Shown here: piece after piece, positions 46,510 to 58,230 of the stretch
Numbering within the stretch: the stretch's first letter is position 1
How the letters are laid out: the number at the start of each line of letters is the position of its first letter
DNA from: Asterias rubens
Taxonomy: Eukaryota > Echinodermata > Asteroidea > Forcipulatida > Asteriidae
Assembly (NCBI RefSeq): GCF_902459465.1
Contig: NC_047066.1
Location: 22,323,047 to 22,387,046, forward strand
DNA length: 64,000 nucleotides
Direction of reading: 5' to 3'
Program-made: the position numbers and the translations under genes
The notes under the pieces: generated by a model
What the model was told of the DNA's origin: nothing
The model's database searches: none
Seen by the model: the letters and a program-made list of their open reading frames with translations, nothing else

Positions 46510-46626
46510 GAAAGATGCAACTCGATCAACAAGTAGACATCTTAGCTCTCCAAGGGCATCTCATCAGCTAAGCATCTTCTTGTGATACTTGGATGTTCCA
46601 GGCTTATACAACAGGCTTATACAAAG
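46510..46626 (+). ncRNA. Exon-like module B
   Basis: The same acceptor (gtttccctctcacaaacag) and the same core (agacatcttagctctccaag, gcatcttcttgtgatacttg) as module A, donor gtgtgt. About 240 bp upstream of it is also duplicated from the flank of A. Phase 0 hits a stop after eight codons. Confidence 0.5.
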
Positions 46627-46874
46627 GTGTGTAAACCTTGACAGCAACTTTTGTAGTTAACTTATAGTGGGCTGTTTTTTAAAGCACTTTGCAATGAATA
46701 TCACAAAAATTACATGCCACATCATGCTGGGGACTGGGCCCTCCCATACAGGCTGGTCCTGACTGGTTGACTACAATGGACAAAACTTAGTTGCTATTTC
46801 GTAATACTTTGATTACAATGCAAGCCAACAAGCCCTGGATATACACATAAATTAGTCGGAACTTTGTTGTAAAA

Positions 46875-46975
46875 AAGTGGCAGTGTCATGGCCGAGCGGT
46901 TAAGAGCACCAGAGTCAAGCACTGGTGTTTGATCACTGCAGGGTGTGGGTTCGGATCCTGGTCGTGACACTTGCT
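46875..46975 (+). repeat. tRNA-derived SINE (Leu/Ser-like head)
   Basis: A box TGGCCGAGCGGTTAAGAGC, a long variable arm, B box GGGTTCGGATCC, and a head pairing gtgtca with tgacac. The same family as 23700-23775. The B-box change and the family tail argue for a SINE, not a gene. Confidence 0.75.
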
Positions 46976-47365
46976 ACATAAAATTGGGGAGACAGTGCTT
47001 TCTGCTCTACCGGCTAGGCTTCGAATTGAAGATACCCAAGCCTATATTCGTATGGACTGTGAAAGGGGTAACCCTGTTTTAGCCCTAGGAGTAGGTGGCA
47101 ACGGCTTCTGGACAAAAATAATAGTAGCCTACACCTTGAAGTGGCCTTCAGGCCTTGTGTGTCAGGTTAATTGCATAAAAAAATATAAAAAAATCTCGTT
47201 TTTAGTGCTAGCTTTTACTTGGGAGGGGGGGGGGGGGACACAAAGGGGTCGTTTTTAAAGGGAACCCCTGAGTTAAGTTTCCTTGTTTATGTTTTTTTTT
47301 CACCAGAAAGAACAACTTGTTTTTCTTTTCAATAACTTACAATTTTGTGTTGTTTGCATCTACAG

Positions 47366-47465
47366 GTATTTTGGTCTTAAAGGAAATCTACCCATCAACA
47401 TGTAGATGTCTGAGACTCCAAACCATCATGCTGTCTGGCACACAACCTGCCTTTCTTTCAAGCAG
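47366..47465 (+). ncRNA. Exon-like module C
   Basis: Acceptor gcatctacag, donor gtaatt. It contains ctacccatcaacatgtagat and gtctgagactcc, shared with modules D-F in weaker form. One frame is open throughout. Confidence 0.4.
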
Positions 47466-47727
47466 GTAATTTTATTAATGAGTCCTTGTTTAACCACCTG
47501 GGGCGGTTGATCAAAAAATATTTTTGCCTCTTCATTTCTGAAATAATCATTTTCCAATGAAAATAATATTACAACTCTGACTTGACAAAAAACAAATCTG
47601 GCTTGACAAAGAAAACCAGAGAAAAGATTTGTGAAATGTGCACCAGGATTTGTTCTCTCGGGAAAAAATTATTTGAATATGGGTTCACTGTGAATCACAA
47701 AACATTGCCTTAGGAAAGGTACTTGTA

Positions 47728-48112
47728 TTAAAGACACTGGACACTATTGGTAATTGTCAAAGGTCAGTCTTCTCACTTGGTGTATCTCAACATATGCATA
47801 AAATAACAAACCTGTGAAACTTTGAGCTCAGCCGGTCGTCAAAGTTGCGAGATAATAATGAAAGAAAAAACAACCTTGTCACACAAAGTCGGTGCTTTCA
47901 GATGCTTGATTTCGAGACCTCAAATTCTAAATCTGAGGTCTTGAAATCAAATTCGTTGAAAATTACTTCTTTCTCGAAAACTACGTTACTTTAGAGGGAG
48001 CCGTTTCTCACAGTGTTTTATACCATCAACAGCTCCCCATTACTCGTTACCAAGAAAGGTTTTATGCAAATAGTTATTTTGAGTAGTTACCAATAGTGTC
48101 CACTGCCTTTAA
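47728..48112 (-). mobile_element. ~380-bp TTAA-ended MITE, copy 6
   Basis: Complete copy in reverse orientation, AAGACACTGGACACTATTGG at the left and ccaatagtgtccactgcctt at the right, with the central GAGACCTC palindrome. Confidence 0.9.
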
Positions 48113-48300
48113 GTATTAGGGATCCCTGTCTTGTGAGAAAATAAGATATTACATTCACTGTGAATTGCAGAATCTTGGATTTCAACCCTTGCTGGTGACT
48201 GCCATTGATAAGCTGGATCTTGGAATGTTTCAGGGGCAGCCTGTTTATTCTTGTCAGCCACTTTTGAGATTCTCATTATTCCAGATATTAAATGTATAGC

Positions 48301-48665
48301 TTAAAGATGCTATGTCAGATTTGTGGCCCCAAACAATAAAAAATAGACTTTTTTGAGTGAATGGTATTTCAAAGAGTATCAACCACTCTAACTTTTACTT
48401 TTAATGGTCAGGAACCATGAAAAAAAATTAAAACGTTTCCTATAAAACACATAACAATTGGTCACATGATATATTGTCGGGATCCCGACAAAAACAAATT
48501 TTGAGCATTTTATTTCACTGCTACTAATAATTGGCGGACTTTTTCTAGCAATGGCTCAAAATAATGAAAGCTTGTAACTTTATCGACCCCCATCAAAATA
48601 CCTATGGCATTTTAAATCAAAATTTTGAGGTCAAATCGGCCAAAAATCTGACATAGCATCTTTAA
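48301..48665. mobile_element. 365-bp TTAA-ended MITE of another family
   Basis: The ends are inverted: TTAAAGATGCTATGTCAGAT at the left and the complement of the same sequence at the right. The interior is AT-rich without a reading frame. Confidence 0.88.
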
Positions 48666-48917
48666 AAAAAGGCAGACAGGTTTCAAAACCCTGTACTTTC
48701 CCTGTCCAAGAAATCAATGGTTTGGGTTAATTACCCTTTTCAGTATTTATTTCTAAGGAATATCATATTGAAGGATGACCTGTAACTCCCAATGTTAATG
48801 GATATAATTATGTGAAAGAGTCCTACTCTTTCCCAACATGCTTAATGAACAATTTATCTCAAGTTTTCATTAAATTTATAACTTAGTTTTGATAAATTTG
48901 TATGTACATTAAAACAG

Positions 48918-49035
48918 AAAGTCTTGAAACTTGCCGATGTCTTCCCGCCAACAAGTACACATCTAAGATCTCCAAGGACCTTTCAATCAGCCAGACTTTT
49001 CTTGTAACACTTGAATGTTCAAGTCTGATACAAAG
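48918..49035 (+). ncRNA. Exon-like module D
   Basis: Core gccaacaagtacacatctaa, gatctccaagg, cttgtaacacttgaatgttc; donor AAGgtatgt. One frame reads ADVFPPTSTHLRSPRTFQSA, then stops. Confidence 0.45.
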
Positions 49036-49721
49036 GTATGTAAAGATCACTCTTGATTTTTAGCCAAATGATTGATGTCACATAGGGTCATTATCTATAA
49101 CTTTATCGAAAAATTTATCTAACAGTATTTATTTCATAGCAAACTATTTTAATAAAGATAACAACATGTTAAAACCTCATCAGAAAAGTAAGACTTTTTG
49201 TTTTATGAACTATTAACGAATTAAGCGAGACAGTTTGCATTGTCTATCTTGAATTGCAGGCACTAACCACAGCTCTAAAAAAGTTTTCATGAACTAACCC
49301 AAGTTGAGCGCGCCTTTAACCTCTGTTTTTAAAAGTGAAACACACTTGGTGTTGTGAGACATTGGAATGAACCACTCTGTAAAAATGGGAAATAACTGAT
49401 TTGCTTTATGGGGATTTTTTTTAATGAAATGACAAACCTTTCCCTTTGCTTATAATATTAACATTTGCACGTAGTTTGTCAATATATTCACACCAATGCA
49501 TGGTCATATAGTCCGCAACTGTACTGCTTAAATTGCATGTAAAACTGATTTGACTTCTCTCAAACTTTTCTAACATGGCAAACATAAACTCTGAAAGGGT
49601 CACTGAAGTCACTACAAAAAGTGTAAACCCAAAATCTATTTGGGGCTTAGATCTACGAACATGGGGTGTATTGGGTGTCGAAGTATGGAATTTTTATTGA
49701 ATATTTATTTTTCTCTGCAAG

Positions 49722-49813
49722 CAGATGTCTTCCAATCAAGTACACATCTGAGATCTCCAAGGAGCTTTCCATCAGCCAGATACTTCTTGTGGCACTTCAA
49801 GCCTCATACAAAA
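49722..49813 (+). ncRNA. Exon-like module E
   Basis: Acceptor tttctctgcaag, donor AAAgtatgt. It reads ADVFQSSTHLRSPRSFPSA in the same frame as module D and stays open through the donor. Confidence 0.45.
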
Positions 49814-49909
49814 GTATGTAAATGTGAGTCATTATATTTTACTTTCGAAACATCTTTCCAAACACTGTTTAAATTCATAACAAATGCTTTTAAACGCATT
49901 TAATAGCCT

Positions 49910-50560
49910 AGCCAAAATGCCTTATCTAAGGTCAACCGGAAGTGGGGCCACATCTCAAGAACTACACAACCATTTTTCAAACCTTTTTAAGTTATGGATT
50001 CCTTGCGCCTTGGGTAGCTGTGACCCCATGTTGACCTTTACTTTGTGTGGTCAATCAGAAGTGGGACCATATCTCAAGAAAAAAACAACGCATTTTCAAA
50101 TATTTTTCAGTTATTGACTCTTTGGGCATTGCATATTAGCCTTGGGTAGCCGTGACCCCATGTTGACCTTTACTTCTGGATCAACCAGAAGTGGGACCTT
50201 ATCTCAAGAAAAAACAACAGCCGATTTTCACATTTTTTTAAGTTATGGACTCTTTGGCATTTGATATTAGCCTTGGGTAACTGTGACCCCATGTTGACCT
50301 CCAGGGTCAACCAGAAGTGACATCTCTCAAGAACTACACAACAAATTTTAAATTTATTTTCTGTTATAATGTACTTTTTTGGCCTGCTTTGCAGCCAGTG
50401 CAGTTAATAAATAAACCAGAACAATTATAGATCCTTTGAGCATTAAAGATTGAACTAGGTCACTGTGACCCAATGGTGACCTTTACTTCCTGGTCAACCA
50501 AAAGTTGGACCATATCTCAAGAACTACACAACCAATTTTCAATTTGTTTTCAGTTAAAGA
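49910..50560. repeat. ~125-bp minisatellite, about five diverged units
   Basis: Each unit has ggtcaaccagaagtgggacc, atctcaagaa, cacaaccaattttcaa, cttgggtagctgtgacccca and tgttgacctttact in that order. Confidence 0.9.
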
Positions 50561-50681
50561 TTACCTGGGGGAGTAACACTGATATCAAGTTTTTCCTTTC
50601 TTTTCGGAATGACAATTTTTAATCAAACAAAACAACATTTTTAAATGATTAACATATACATTTTTGATCTTACTTTAAAAG

Positions 50682-50800
50682 GTGTGCCATCTTCAGATAA
50701 TATGTACCAACTTACAAGATACTTTCCTGAGACGAGCGTGTGTCTATCATCAGGCCAATGTCTACCCATCACCAATGTAAACAAGAGAGGTTTTCAACAG
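50682..50800 (+). ncRNA. Exon-like module F
   Basis: Donor CAGgtttgt. It contains gccaatgtctacccatcacc, related to module C. The acceptor is weak (ttactttaaaag). Confidence 0.35.
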
Positions 50801-51251
50801 GTTTGTAAATGATTGGGCAACAATACATTTTGACACTACCCCGTCAGTATAGTGGGCTGTTTTTGCAGCACTGTACCTCAAAGACATGCCATAACACTCT
50901 GAGGACTTCATGCTGGCATCAGCCTAACTCAGATGAATGGTGGTCCCTACAGATCAATTACAGATTAACAAAATGTAAACATGTTTTATTAACATTACCC
51001 CTTGTAATTATAATCTTAACACATTAATGATCTTGCCAAAAACAAAAAAACTTGCCCAAAAAACACTGCTATTCCACTTATGACCACTTCAATCCACTTC
51101 AATTCTCCTAGTTAATTGTTATGGTGTGGATTGTATTGTAAACGTAAAATTATATTTAAATTCTATTGTTATACCAAACATTATCAATTGTATTTTAATT
51201 AACTGTCTTGAAGAGTATTCTTTCACCTGAAGAAGATCTTTTTCCATTTAA

Positions 51252-51600
51252 AGGCACTGGACACTATTGGTTATTAGTCAAAGTAATTTTAGCATAACAA
51301 GTACTTGGTAAGGAGCAATTGAGAGCTGTTAAAACAATTGCGAGAAAAGGCTCCCTCTGGAATATCATACTTTTGGAGAAACGGGTAATTTCTAACTCAA
51401 ATATCAAAAGACTTCAGGTCTGATGCCTTTAATATGCATCTGAAAGCACACAAGTTTGTGCGACAACCGTGTTTTTTCTTTCATATTTCTCTTGCAACTT
51501 CCATGACCAATTGAGCAAAAACTTACACACTAGATTGGTTATTTACGCAAGTGGTGGGATACACCAAGTGAGTGCACCGAATGTGTCAAGTGCCTTTAAA
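51252..51600 (+). mobile_element. ~380-bp MITE, copy 7 (variant sub-family)
   Basis: AAAGGCACTGGACACTATTGG at the left, with the interior of the variant type (atatcaaaagacttcagg). The right end is worn. Confidence 0.8.
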
Positions 51601-51650
51601 GGAGAAATCACCCCATCAATTCATTTTTTTACATTGGTAGACAAAAAACA

Positions 51651-52038
51651 TTAAAGGCAGTGGACACTATTGGTAATTACTAAAAATAATTATTAGCACA
51701 AAACCTTTCTTGGTAACAAGTATTATTGGGAGAGGTTGATGGTATAAAACATTGTGAGAAATGGCTCCCTATAAAGTAATGTAGTTTTCAACAAAGAAGT
51801 AATTTTCCACGAATTTGATTTCGAGACCTCAGATTTAGAATTTGAGGTCTCAAAATCAAGCATCTGAAAGCACAAAACTTCATGTGACAAGGGTGTTTTT
51901 TCTTTTATTTTTATCTCACAACTTTGACGACCGATTGAGCTCAAACTTTCACAGGTTTGTTATTTTATGCATATGTTGAGATACACCAAGTGAGAAGACT
52001 GGTCTTTTACAATTACTAAAGTGTACAGTGCCTTTAAA
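51651..52038 (+). mobile_element. ~380-bp MITE, copy 8
   Basis: GAGACCTC-palindrome type, TTAA-bordered, only ~50 bp after copy 7 and in the same orientation. Confidence 0.88.
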
Positions 52039-52758
52039 GTTATCTACATATATAATTTTCCTTAAATGTACATTAATTAGTAAATAAGTTCATCATTGCG
52101 AGTAAGCACACATGCAATTTGAAAATCATTTGATGGAGATGAAAGGTTTGAAACATTGGTTTGAAGCACTGCCCTGGTTCTTAGAGTGTTTAAAAGGAGC
52201 TGCAATTGCTCTTCTTTACTAGGATGATATTAACAGAATTGAAAAGTCATATTAAACTGCTCGCAATGGTGCACTTGAAATGTTCCTAAAGTTTAATTTA
52301 AAGTAGACATGATATATAAATACTCAACTTTATTGTTGTTGATTAAATAATTAATTGACATTTGTTGAATAAATTAGTTAAAAGTTTACTTATTTGCCAA
52401 TCAACTGTCCTTCAAAAATGAGAGCTTTTTTCAAATTATAAAACTTGAACATGTACAAGTTCTTTGCAGAAACAATCATTTCTTGGAAAAAAAGTTCTTA
52501 TTACAGGACGTTGTGTTCAAAACAATATTTGTTTGAAATTTTTAGTATTTTGATATGGAGTTCTGAAGGAAGTTGCTGACGCTGAAAAACTACAACCATC
52601 AAATAGTACACTTAAGTTATTGACTTTAAAACTATTTTTATATAAACTTGTTACCAGTTTTCATAATTGATAAATTTGTTTGATACTGCACAGCCTAGTT
52701 TGATGACATTTGTCTCTACTATTTGGAGACTTGGAGATTCAGTGAGCACCATTATTCC
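52039..52758. other. Gene-free stretch between MITEs
   Basis: AT-rich, no recognised element. Confidence 0.4.
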
Positions 52759-53090
52759 TTAAAGGCAGTGGTTACTATTGGTAATTACTCAAAATTATTT
52801 TTAGCATTAAACCTTACTTGGTAACGAGTAATAGGGAGAGGTTGATAGTATAAAACATTGTGAGAAACGGCCCCCTCTGTAACCTAATTTTCGAGATAGA
52901 GGTACTTTATCACTAAAATAATTAAACCAGAAGCCTTTTATTCCTATCTGAAAAGCACACTAATTTGCATAACAAGGGTGTTTTTTCTTTCGTCATTTTC
53001 TCGCAACTTTGATGACCAATTGAGCCCAAATTTTCACATGCTCGTTATTTTATGCATATGTTTGGAATTACCAATCGTGTTTTGTCCTTT
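52759..53090 (+). mobile_element. ~380-bp MITE, copy 9 (variant sub-family)
   Basis: TTAAAGGCAGTGGTTACTATTGG at the left (in two parts: TTAAAGGCAGTGG, TTACTATTGG), with an interior like copies 2 and 3 (agaagccttttattcctatc). The right end is shortened. Confidence 0.8.
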
Positions 53091-53639
53091 TAATCGTTTC
53101 ATAGTGTTTTACATTTTGCAGGGTTATGTATCATTTTAAATTGCTCTTACGTTGAATGTATTATTGTTGAACATATTGTATTGTTAGTTGTTTAAAGTTG
53201 AAGTTGTGAAATAAAATTTCTCTATATATACAGCAAGAAATTTGTTAAATTCCATCACTTTGAGTACACATTGTGTGTTATAATTAAAATGGTTTAGTGA
53301 AGTTATAAATTATTCATATTGAGCAAACTTGGAACACATCTAGACTAAATTGTTAAAAAATTTAATAGATTTATCGTGGGTTTGCACCTTTAAAAGTATG
53401 ATCCCCACCCATCCACAAATCAAAATATTCTTATCAAAACCCCCAAAATAAAACAGCAACTGAAATAAGCTGATCCTGTTCAGTAACATTAGCAATCTAG
53501 ATACTCGGTCGTTAAGAAACCATTAATTGGTATTTGTTGATTAAAGAACCCCACCTAACAACAGTTCAATTCAGTAAGAAAGATCAGTAAATAGAGTCTG
53601 TAGTATTTCAGCAGCATGAAAAGTATTGCCCCTTTAAAT

Positions 53640-54145
53640 ACATTTGAAAATACCCTTAATTCCTTAAATCCAAAATGTAGCAAAGCTTTAATCCAATACC
53701 ACACCTTTAAACACAAAATCTGGTCATACCTTTAAAAAATAAAATAAGGTACCTTTAAAAACTAAATCATAGTCAAACCTGTAATAAATAAAAAACACCA
53801 CGTACCTTTAAAAAGTTAATCTATATTCAAACCTGCAATAAATAAAACAACACCTTTAAATACCAAATCTAGTCGTTAAATAAAATAATGTAACTTTAAA
53901 AACAAAAATCTAGTCAAACCTTCAATAAATAAAGAACCACACCTTTAAACACAAAATCTAGTCGAACCGTCAATAAATAAAGAACCACACCTTTAAACTC
54001 AAAATCTAGTCAAATCGTCATTTATTAAAATAACACCTTTAAAAACTAAATCTCAAGTCAGACACGCAATAATTAAAACATTGACCTTTAAATCAGAATC
54101 TAGTAAAACCACAAATAAATTAAGTAACACACTTAAAAACTAATT
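53640..54145. repeat. ~55-bp imperfect tandem repeat
   Basis: About eight diverged units of the form cacctttaaacacaaaatct, agtcaaacc, tcaataaataaagaaccac. Confidence 0.85.
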
Positions 54146-54152
54146 AATCACG

Positions 54153-54770
54153 AAATTCCAGTTTATTACAGCAACATCCCAGACCCTATCCCAGTACCAT
54201 CAAATCAGCCCCTCAGCAGCCCAACCCCACTGCCAGGCATCCAGCCCTGACCCTAACCCCAACTCTCCAAGCCCAACGCTATTGCCAGCCATCCAGCCTG
54301 TACCCTAACCCTAACAGACTCTCCCAGCCCAACCCCACTACTAGCCATGCAGACCCAACCCCAGTGACTGCCATATAACACTCCAACCCATCAACCCAGA
54401 GCTCCAAGGCCCATGGCCAACCCTAAGACCATTCATACATTTTAATTAACCATAAAATTCCAGTTTATTACAGCAACATCCCAGACCCTAGCCCAGTACC
54501 ATCAATCCAGCCCCTCAGCAGCCCAACCCCACTGCCAGGCATCCAGCCCTGACCCCATCTCTCCAAGCCCAACACCACTGCCAGCCATCCAGTCCTCAGA
54601 CCCCAACCCTAACCCTCAGATCAGTCAGTGACTGCCATCCAACCCTCCAGCCCCTCAGCAGCCCAACTCCAGTGACTGCCTTAAAGAACTCCAGTCCCAT
54701 CAGCAACCCAGCTCTACTGACTGCCTTTTAGAACTCCACCCACTCAGCTCGAGAAATCTGAGCCAGCAAG
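54153..54770. repeat. C/A-rich direct repeat, two ~290-bp copies, with CCCTAA runs
   Basis: attccagtttattacagcaa...catcccagaccct begins both copies (54155 and 54457). Inside are irregular agcccaaccccactgccag units and short CCCTAA runs (54300-54315, 54604-54616) like the animal telomere repeat. Confidence 0.8.
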
Positions 54771-54899
54771 GCCCTTGGTCAACCCTCAGATCAGCTAGAA
54801 ATCCAAGGCTCGAGCAAGGCAAAACTTTTGGTGAGAAATTTCTGAAAAATTTTCTAAGTCCAAATGCGGCACATTCATCACTCCAAAAACCGTTAGATT

Positions 54900-55110
54900 T
54901 TCATAACAGCTCGTAGCACAGCGGTGAAGGCCAGAGACTACAGAGCGAAAGGTCCCCGGTTCAAGCCCTACCCATTTTTACTAGAATTTAAAAAAATTCT
55001 TTATTTTAATGGTAAAAGGGTCCTGGAGAGGATTTGAACCCACCCGGCTCACAGCCCCAGGATTCTGGGGGCTGTGAGCTAGCCCGCTGCGCTACGGTGG
55101 CTCTTGAAAA
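54900..55110. repeat. Two facing tRNA-like SINE heads
   Basis: Plus strand 54908-54970 resembles a tRNA (gtagcacagcggtgaaggc A box, GGTTCAAGCCC B box). Minus strand 55032-55105 is another (CCGTAGCGCAGCGGGCTAGC, GGTTCAAATCC). They are head-out to each other around an AT-rich centre, and the second has an oversize pseudo-anticodon palindrome. Confidence 0.65.
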
Positions 55111-55279
55111 AATTTGCTCGGAACTAATATTTATACCTTAGAATGGGTGGGCCAAATAAAAAATGAAAAATTTAAATGAGATGAGACCTATGACCTTTGC
55201 TCGAGTCATAAAGAAAAAAAGAAATGGCAAAGTATTTTCTGTGGTATTTAAAAAGTACTTTATTCGTAGCATTTAATCA

Positions 55280-55790
55280 ACCAAAAACCTTTAACTGATA
55301 ATTTATACAAGTGAAATAATTTATACAACTGATATAATTAATACAAGTTAAATAAATTATACAAGTGATATACTTTATAAAAGTAAAACAATTTATACAA
55401 GTTAATTAAATTAAACAAGTCAAATAATTGTTTTAATGAAACAAAGGTAAATCATTTAAAATGATATGCATAATTATACGGTCTTTAAACAACCTCATTA
55501 CTAATTTGATTTTACAACTTGAAACTTCTTGTCAAAGCCTTTAAATAACCAACTAAAGACTCATTTTCTAAAATTTAGTGTGTCCCCTTTAACCTGGTGT
55601 TAAAACCACTGATAATTTATACAAGTGAAATATATTTTAAAAGGTAACCAAGTAAAATATTTTAAAAAGATAATACATGCTCTTTAAACAAGCACATTAC
55701 TAGTTTGATTTTACAACTTGAAGTTACTTGTCAAAAACCTTTAAATAACTAACTAAAGAGAGTAATTTTCTAAAATTTTGCTTAAATTTT
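55280..55790. repeat. atttatacaagtgaaataat short repeats and a 205-bp duplication
   Basis: About seven ~20-bp units at 55296-55425. Then acaacttgaaacttcttgtc...aaagactcattttctaaaat at 55514-55580 recurs at 55720-55785. Confidence 0.75.
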
Positions 55791-56389
55791 AATGTATGCG
55801 CAAGTTTAAGTTATAAAGAATACTGTAAAATGTAAACTCTTGGAATAAGTTAGCAAATCATCCAACTACAGTAGTAATAACGCGTACTTGTGAATATTTT
55901 ATAGCAATGTCAACATTAAAGTTTCTGTGTATAACTATAGAGGTGCTATCATACACCCCTGAGTTAATATAAACATGATACAAACACAAACAAAAACCCA
56001 TAGATATTTTAATAATGTCAGCATTTTTCAAAGACAGTTTAGAGTAACCTTATTTATCGACCACCAACTATACATTTAAGAGTCTATATTAAAACATAAT
56101 CACTAAACAATCACATTTCTTTCTATTCATTGCAATAGAAATAATAATCTAGATGTTTTTATCCCGCATCAGTATTTAACTGTACATTCAAGGCAAGGCT
56201 GCTTTTTATCACGTATTCGTGCGAAATTTGTACGAGGTCATAATAATGAGGTCATGGTTTTGTACGCGAGATCTCATTGTACGATAGCTCTGTTTTTATC
56301 ACGTGAATAGAACTTATATTTCCTTGTCCGTTACTGATAATTTAGCGAGTTACGAATACAACAGTGTGGTAATTTTCATTTAATTTATT
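55791..56389. other. AT-rich gap without recognised structure
   Basis: No gene or repeat unit could be supported. The stretch from 56190 to 56350 is slightly richer in CpG (cacgtattcgtgcgaaatttgtacga). Confidence 0.35.
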
Positions 56390-58230
56390 TAGGAAAATTT
56401 ACATATAGTATTTCATTAACCCCGTACCACCCCCACCTCAAGTACATTTAATTAATTCTGAATAATGATTTTTAATTAAACAAATATTTACATTCACTCT
56501 AACCATGTATTCTATATTTCATGTTGATGTTAGTTACAATAACAATTATTGTTACATTCCGTGCATAATAAGGTTTTTTAGGTAACTAACAATAATATTA
56601 AAACAATGTCAGTCTTAGAAAAGTCATGTTCAACATGCTTCATTATGTGTTAGTTATTTTGCAAGTTAATTTACATTGGTTCATGTTGGTTTAATTTTTT
56701 GATAATTTATATATTAAATTTATTCGGTAACAGTGAGTGTTGTAAAGTGTACAGTAACTCACATTAGAAAACATGTAATTATATGCGTCATATTAATTTG
56801 ACCTTATTTGTAAATTCATCATGTTTTAATTAACCCTGAACGACCCCCCTCAAGTACATTTAATTTAATCTGAATAAATGATTTTTAATTAAACAAACAT
56901 TTTTAATTAAACAAACATTTTGTTGACTCTAACCATGTTTTATATTTCATTTTAATATTACTTTTAATTTTCTATTTTCACACCATGCATTTATTCAAGC
57001 GAGGCTTGAGGCAAATATTTCAATATTTGCAATCATTTATTGTGAAACATATGCAATTTTAATACCCCCCCCCCGGTGCACAATTGTTTGTTTCCACCGC
57101 ATGCAATTACTTAAAAGAGGCTTGCTCAAGATGTAAATACTTGAATATAATTTAACATTTATTGTTATACATATGCAATTTTAATATATTTAATTTGTTA
57201 TGATAACCCCCCCCCCCCCCCCCCGGTGCACAATGGTTTGTTTCACCGCATGCAGTTACTTAAATGAGGCTTGCTCAAGATGTAAATACTTGAATATAAT
57301 TAGCATTTATTGTTAAACATATGCAATTTTAATACCTTTAATTTGTTATGATTACCCCCCCCCCCGAGTCCAAAATGTTTTGTTTTCACACCGTGCATCT
57401 ATTTAAATGATTATAATAAGGCTTGTTAAAGAAGCAAATGTGTTAATATATGGGAACATTTATTTTTATACCCTAATATGCAATTTTATTACCTTTAAAT
57501 TGTTATTATTTACAGCCCCCCCCCCGTGTACAATTTGCTGTTTTCACACCATGCATGTATTTAAAGGATTGTAATAAGGTCTGTTAATGACGTGAATATA
57601 TTAATATATTGGAACATTTATCATAATATACATGTATATACCTTTAATTTGTTATTCTTCAATTCACCCCCCCCCCCTGTGCCTAATAAGGTTTGTTAAA
57701 TAATAAACTATAAACAATGTAAACCTCAAATGATTAGCATTGGGGTGTCAACTTAAAAAGACAACTTGATTTTATAGAGAACGTTAGTAGGTCAAACATT
57801 GCCTTTAATGGCACAATCTTACATATAATTATTTATTGTTCATTATGTGTGAAGTATAGATGTCATTAATTACACGTCTTTTTCCTTTTTAATTAAACTG
57901 TTATTTTGGTACTACAACAAATATTTACATTGACTCTAACCATATGTTGTATATTTCATGTTAATGTTACTTAAAATTTCTTGTTTTCATCCCCATGCAT
58001 TTTTTGTAGAATAAGGTTTAATAATATTACAAACAATGTAGACCTAAACTAATTAGCATTGGTGTATCAATTTAAAGACAACTTGATTTTATTGTAAAAC
58101 ATTGAAAAAAATCATTCTTCAAATTATACTTTTATTAGAGAATGTTAGTACATGAAACATTACCTTTAGTGGCATAATCTCACATTAATTACATGTCTGT
58201 TTTCCTTTTGAACTGTTATTTTAAGACTAG
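56390..58230. repeat. Complex long tandem repeats, including ~150-bp units with C tracts
   Basis: C tracts of 10, 18, 11, 10 and 11 nt lie at 57065, 57207, 57355, 57516 and 57667, spaced 142-161 bp. Each is followed by a gtgcacaatggtttg-like and caccgcatgcaattact-like stretch. Outside these, a ~430-bp unit (caagtacatttaatt...gactctaaccatg) recurs at 56440, 56850 and 57915. A ~320-bp unit (ataaggttt...gcattggtgt...acaacttgatttta) recurs at 57690 and 58010. Confidence 0.85.

Noticed and set aside
46875..46975. Functional tRNA-Leu/Ser gene
   Set aside because: The B box is altered (GGTTCGGATCC) and the same head and tail occur at 23.7 kb.
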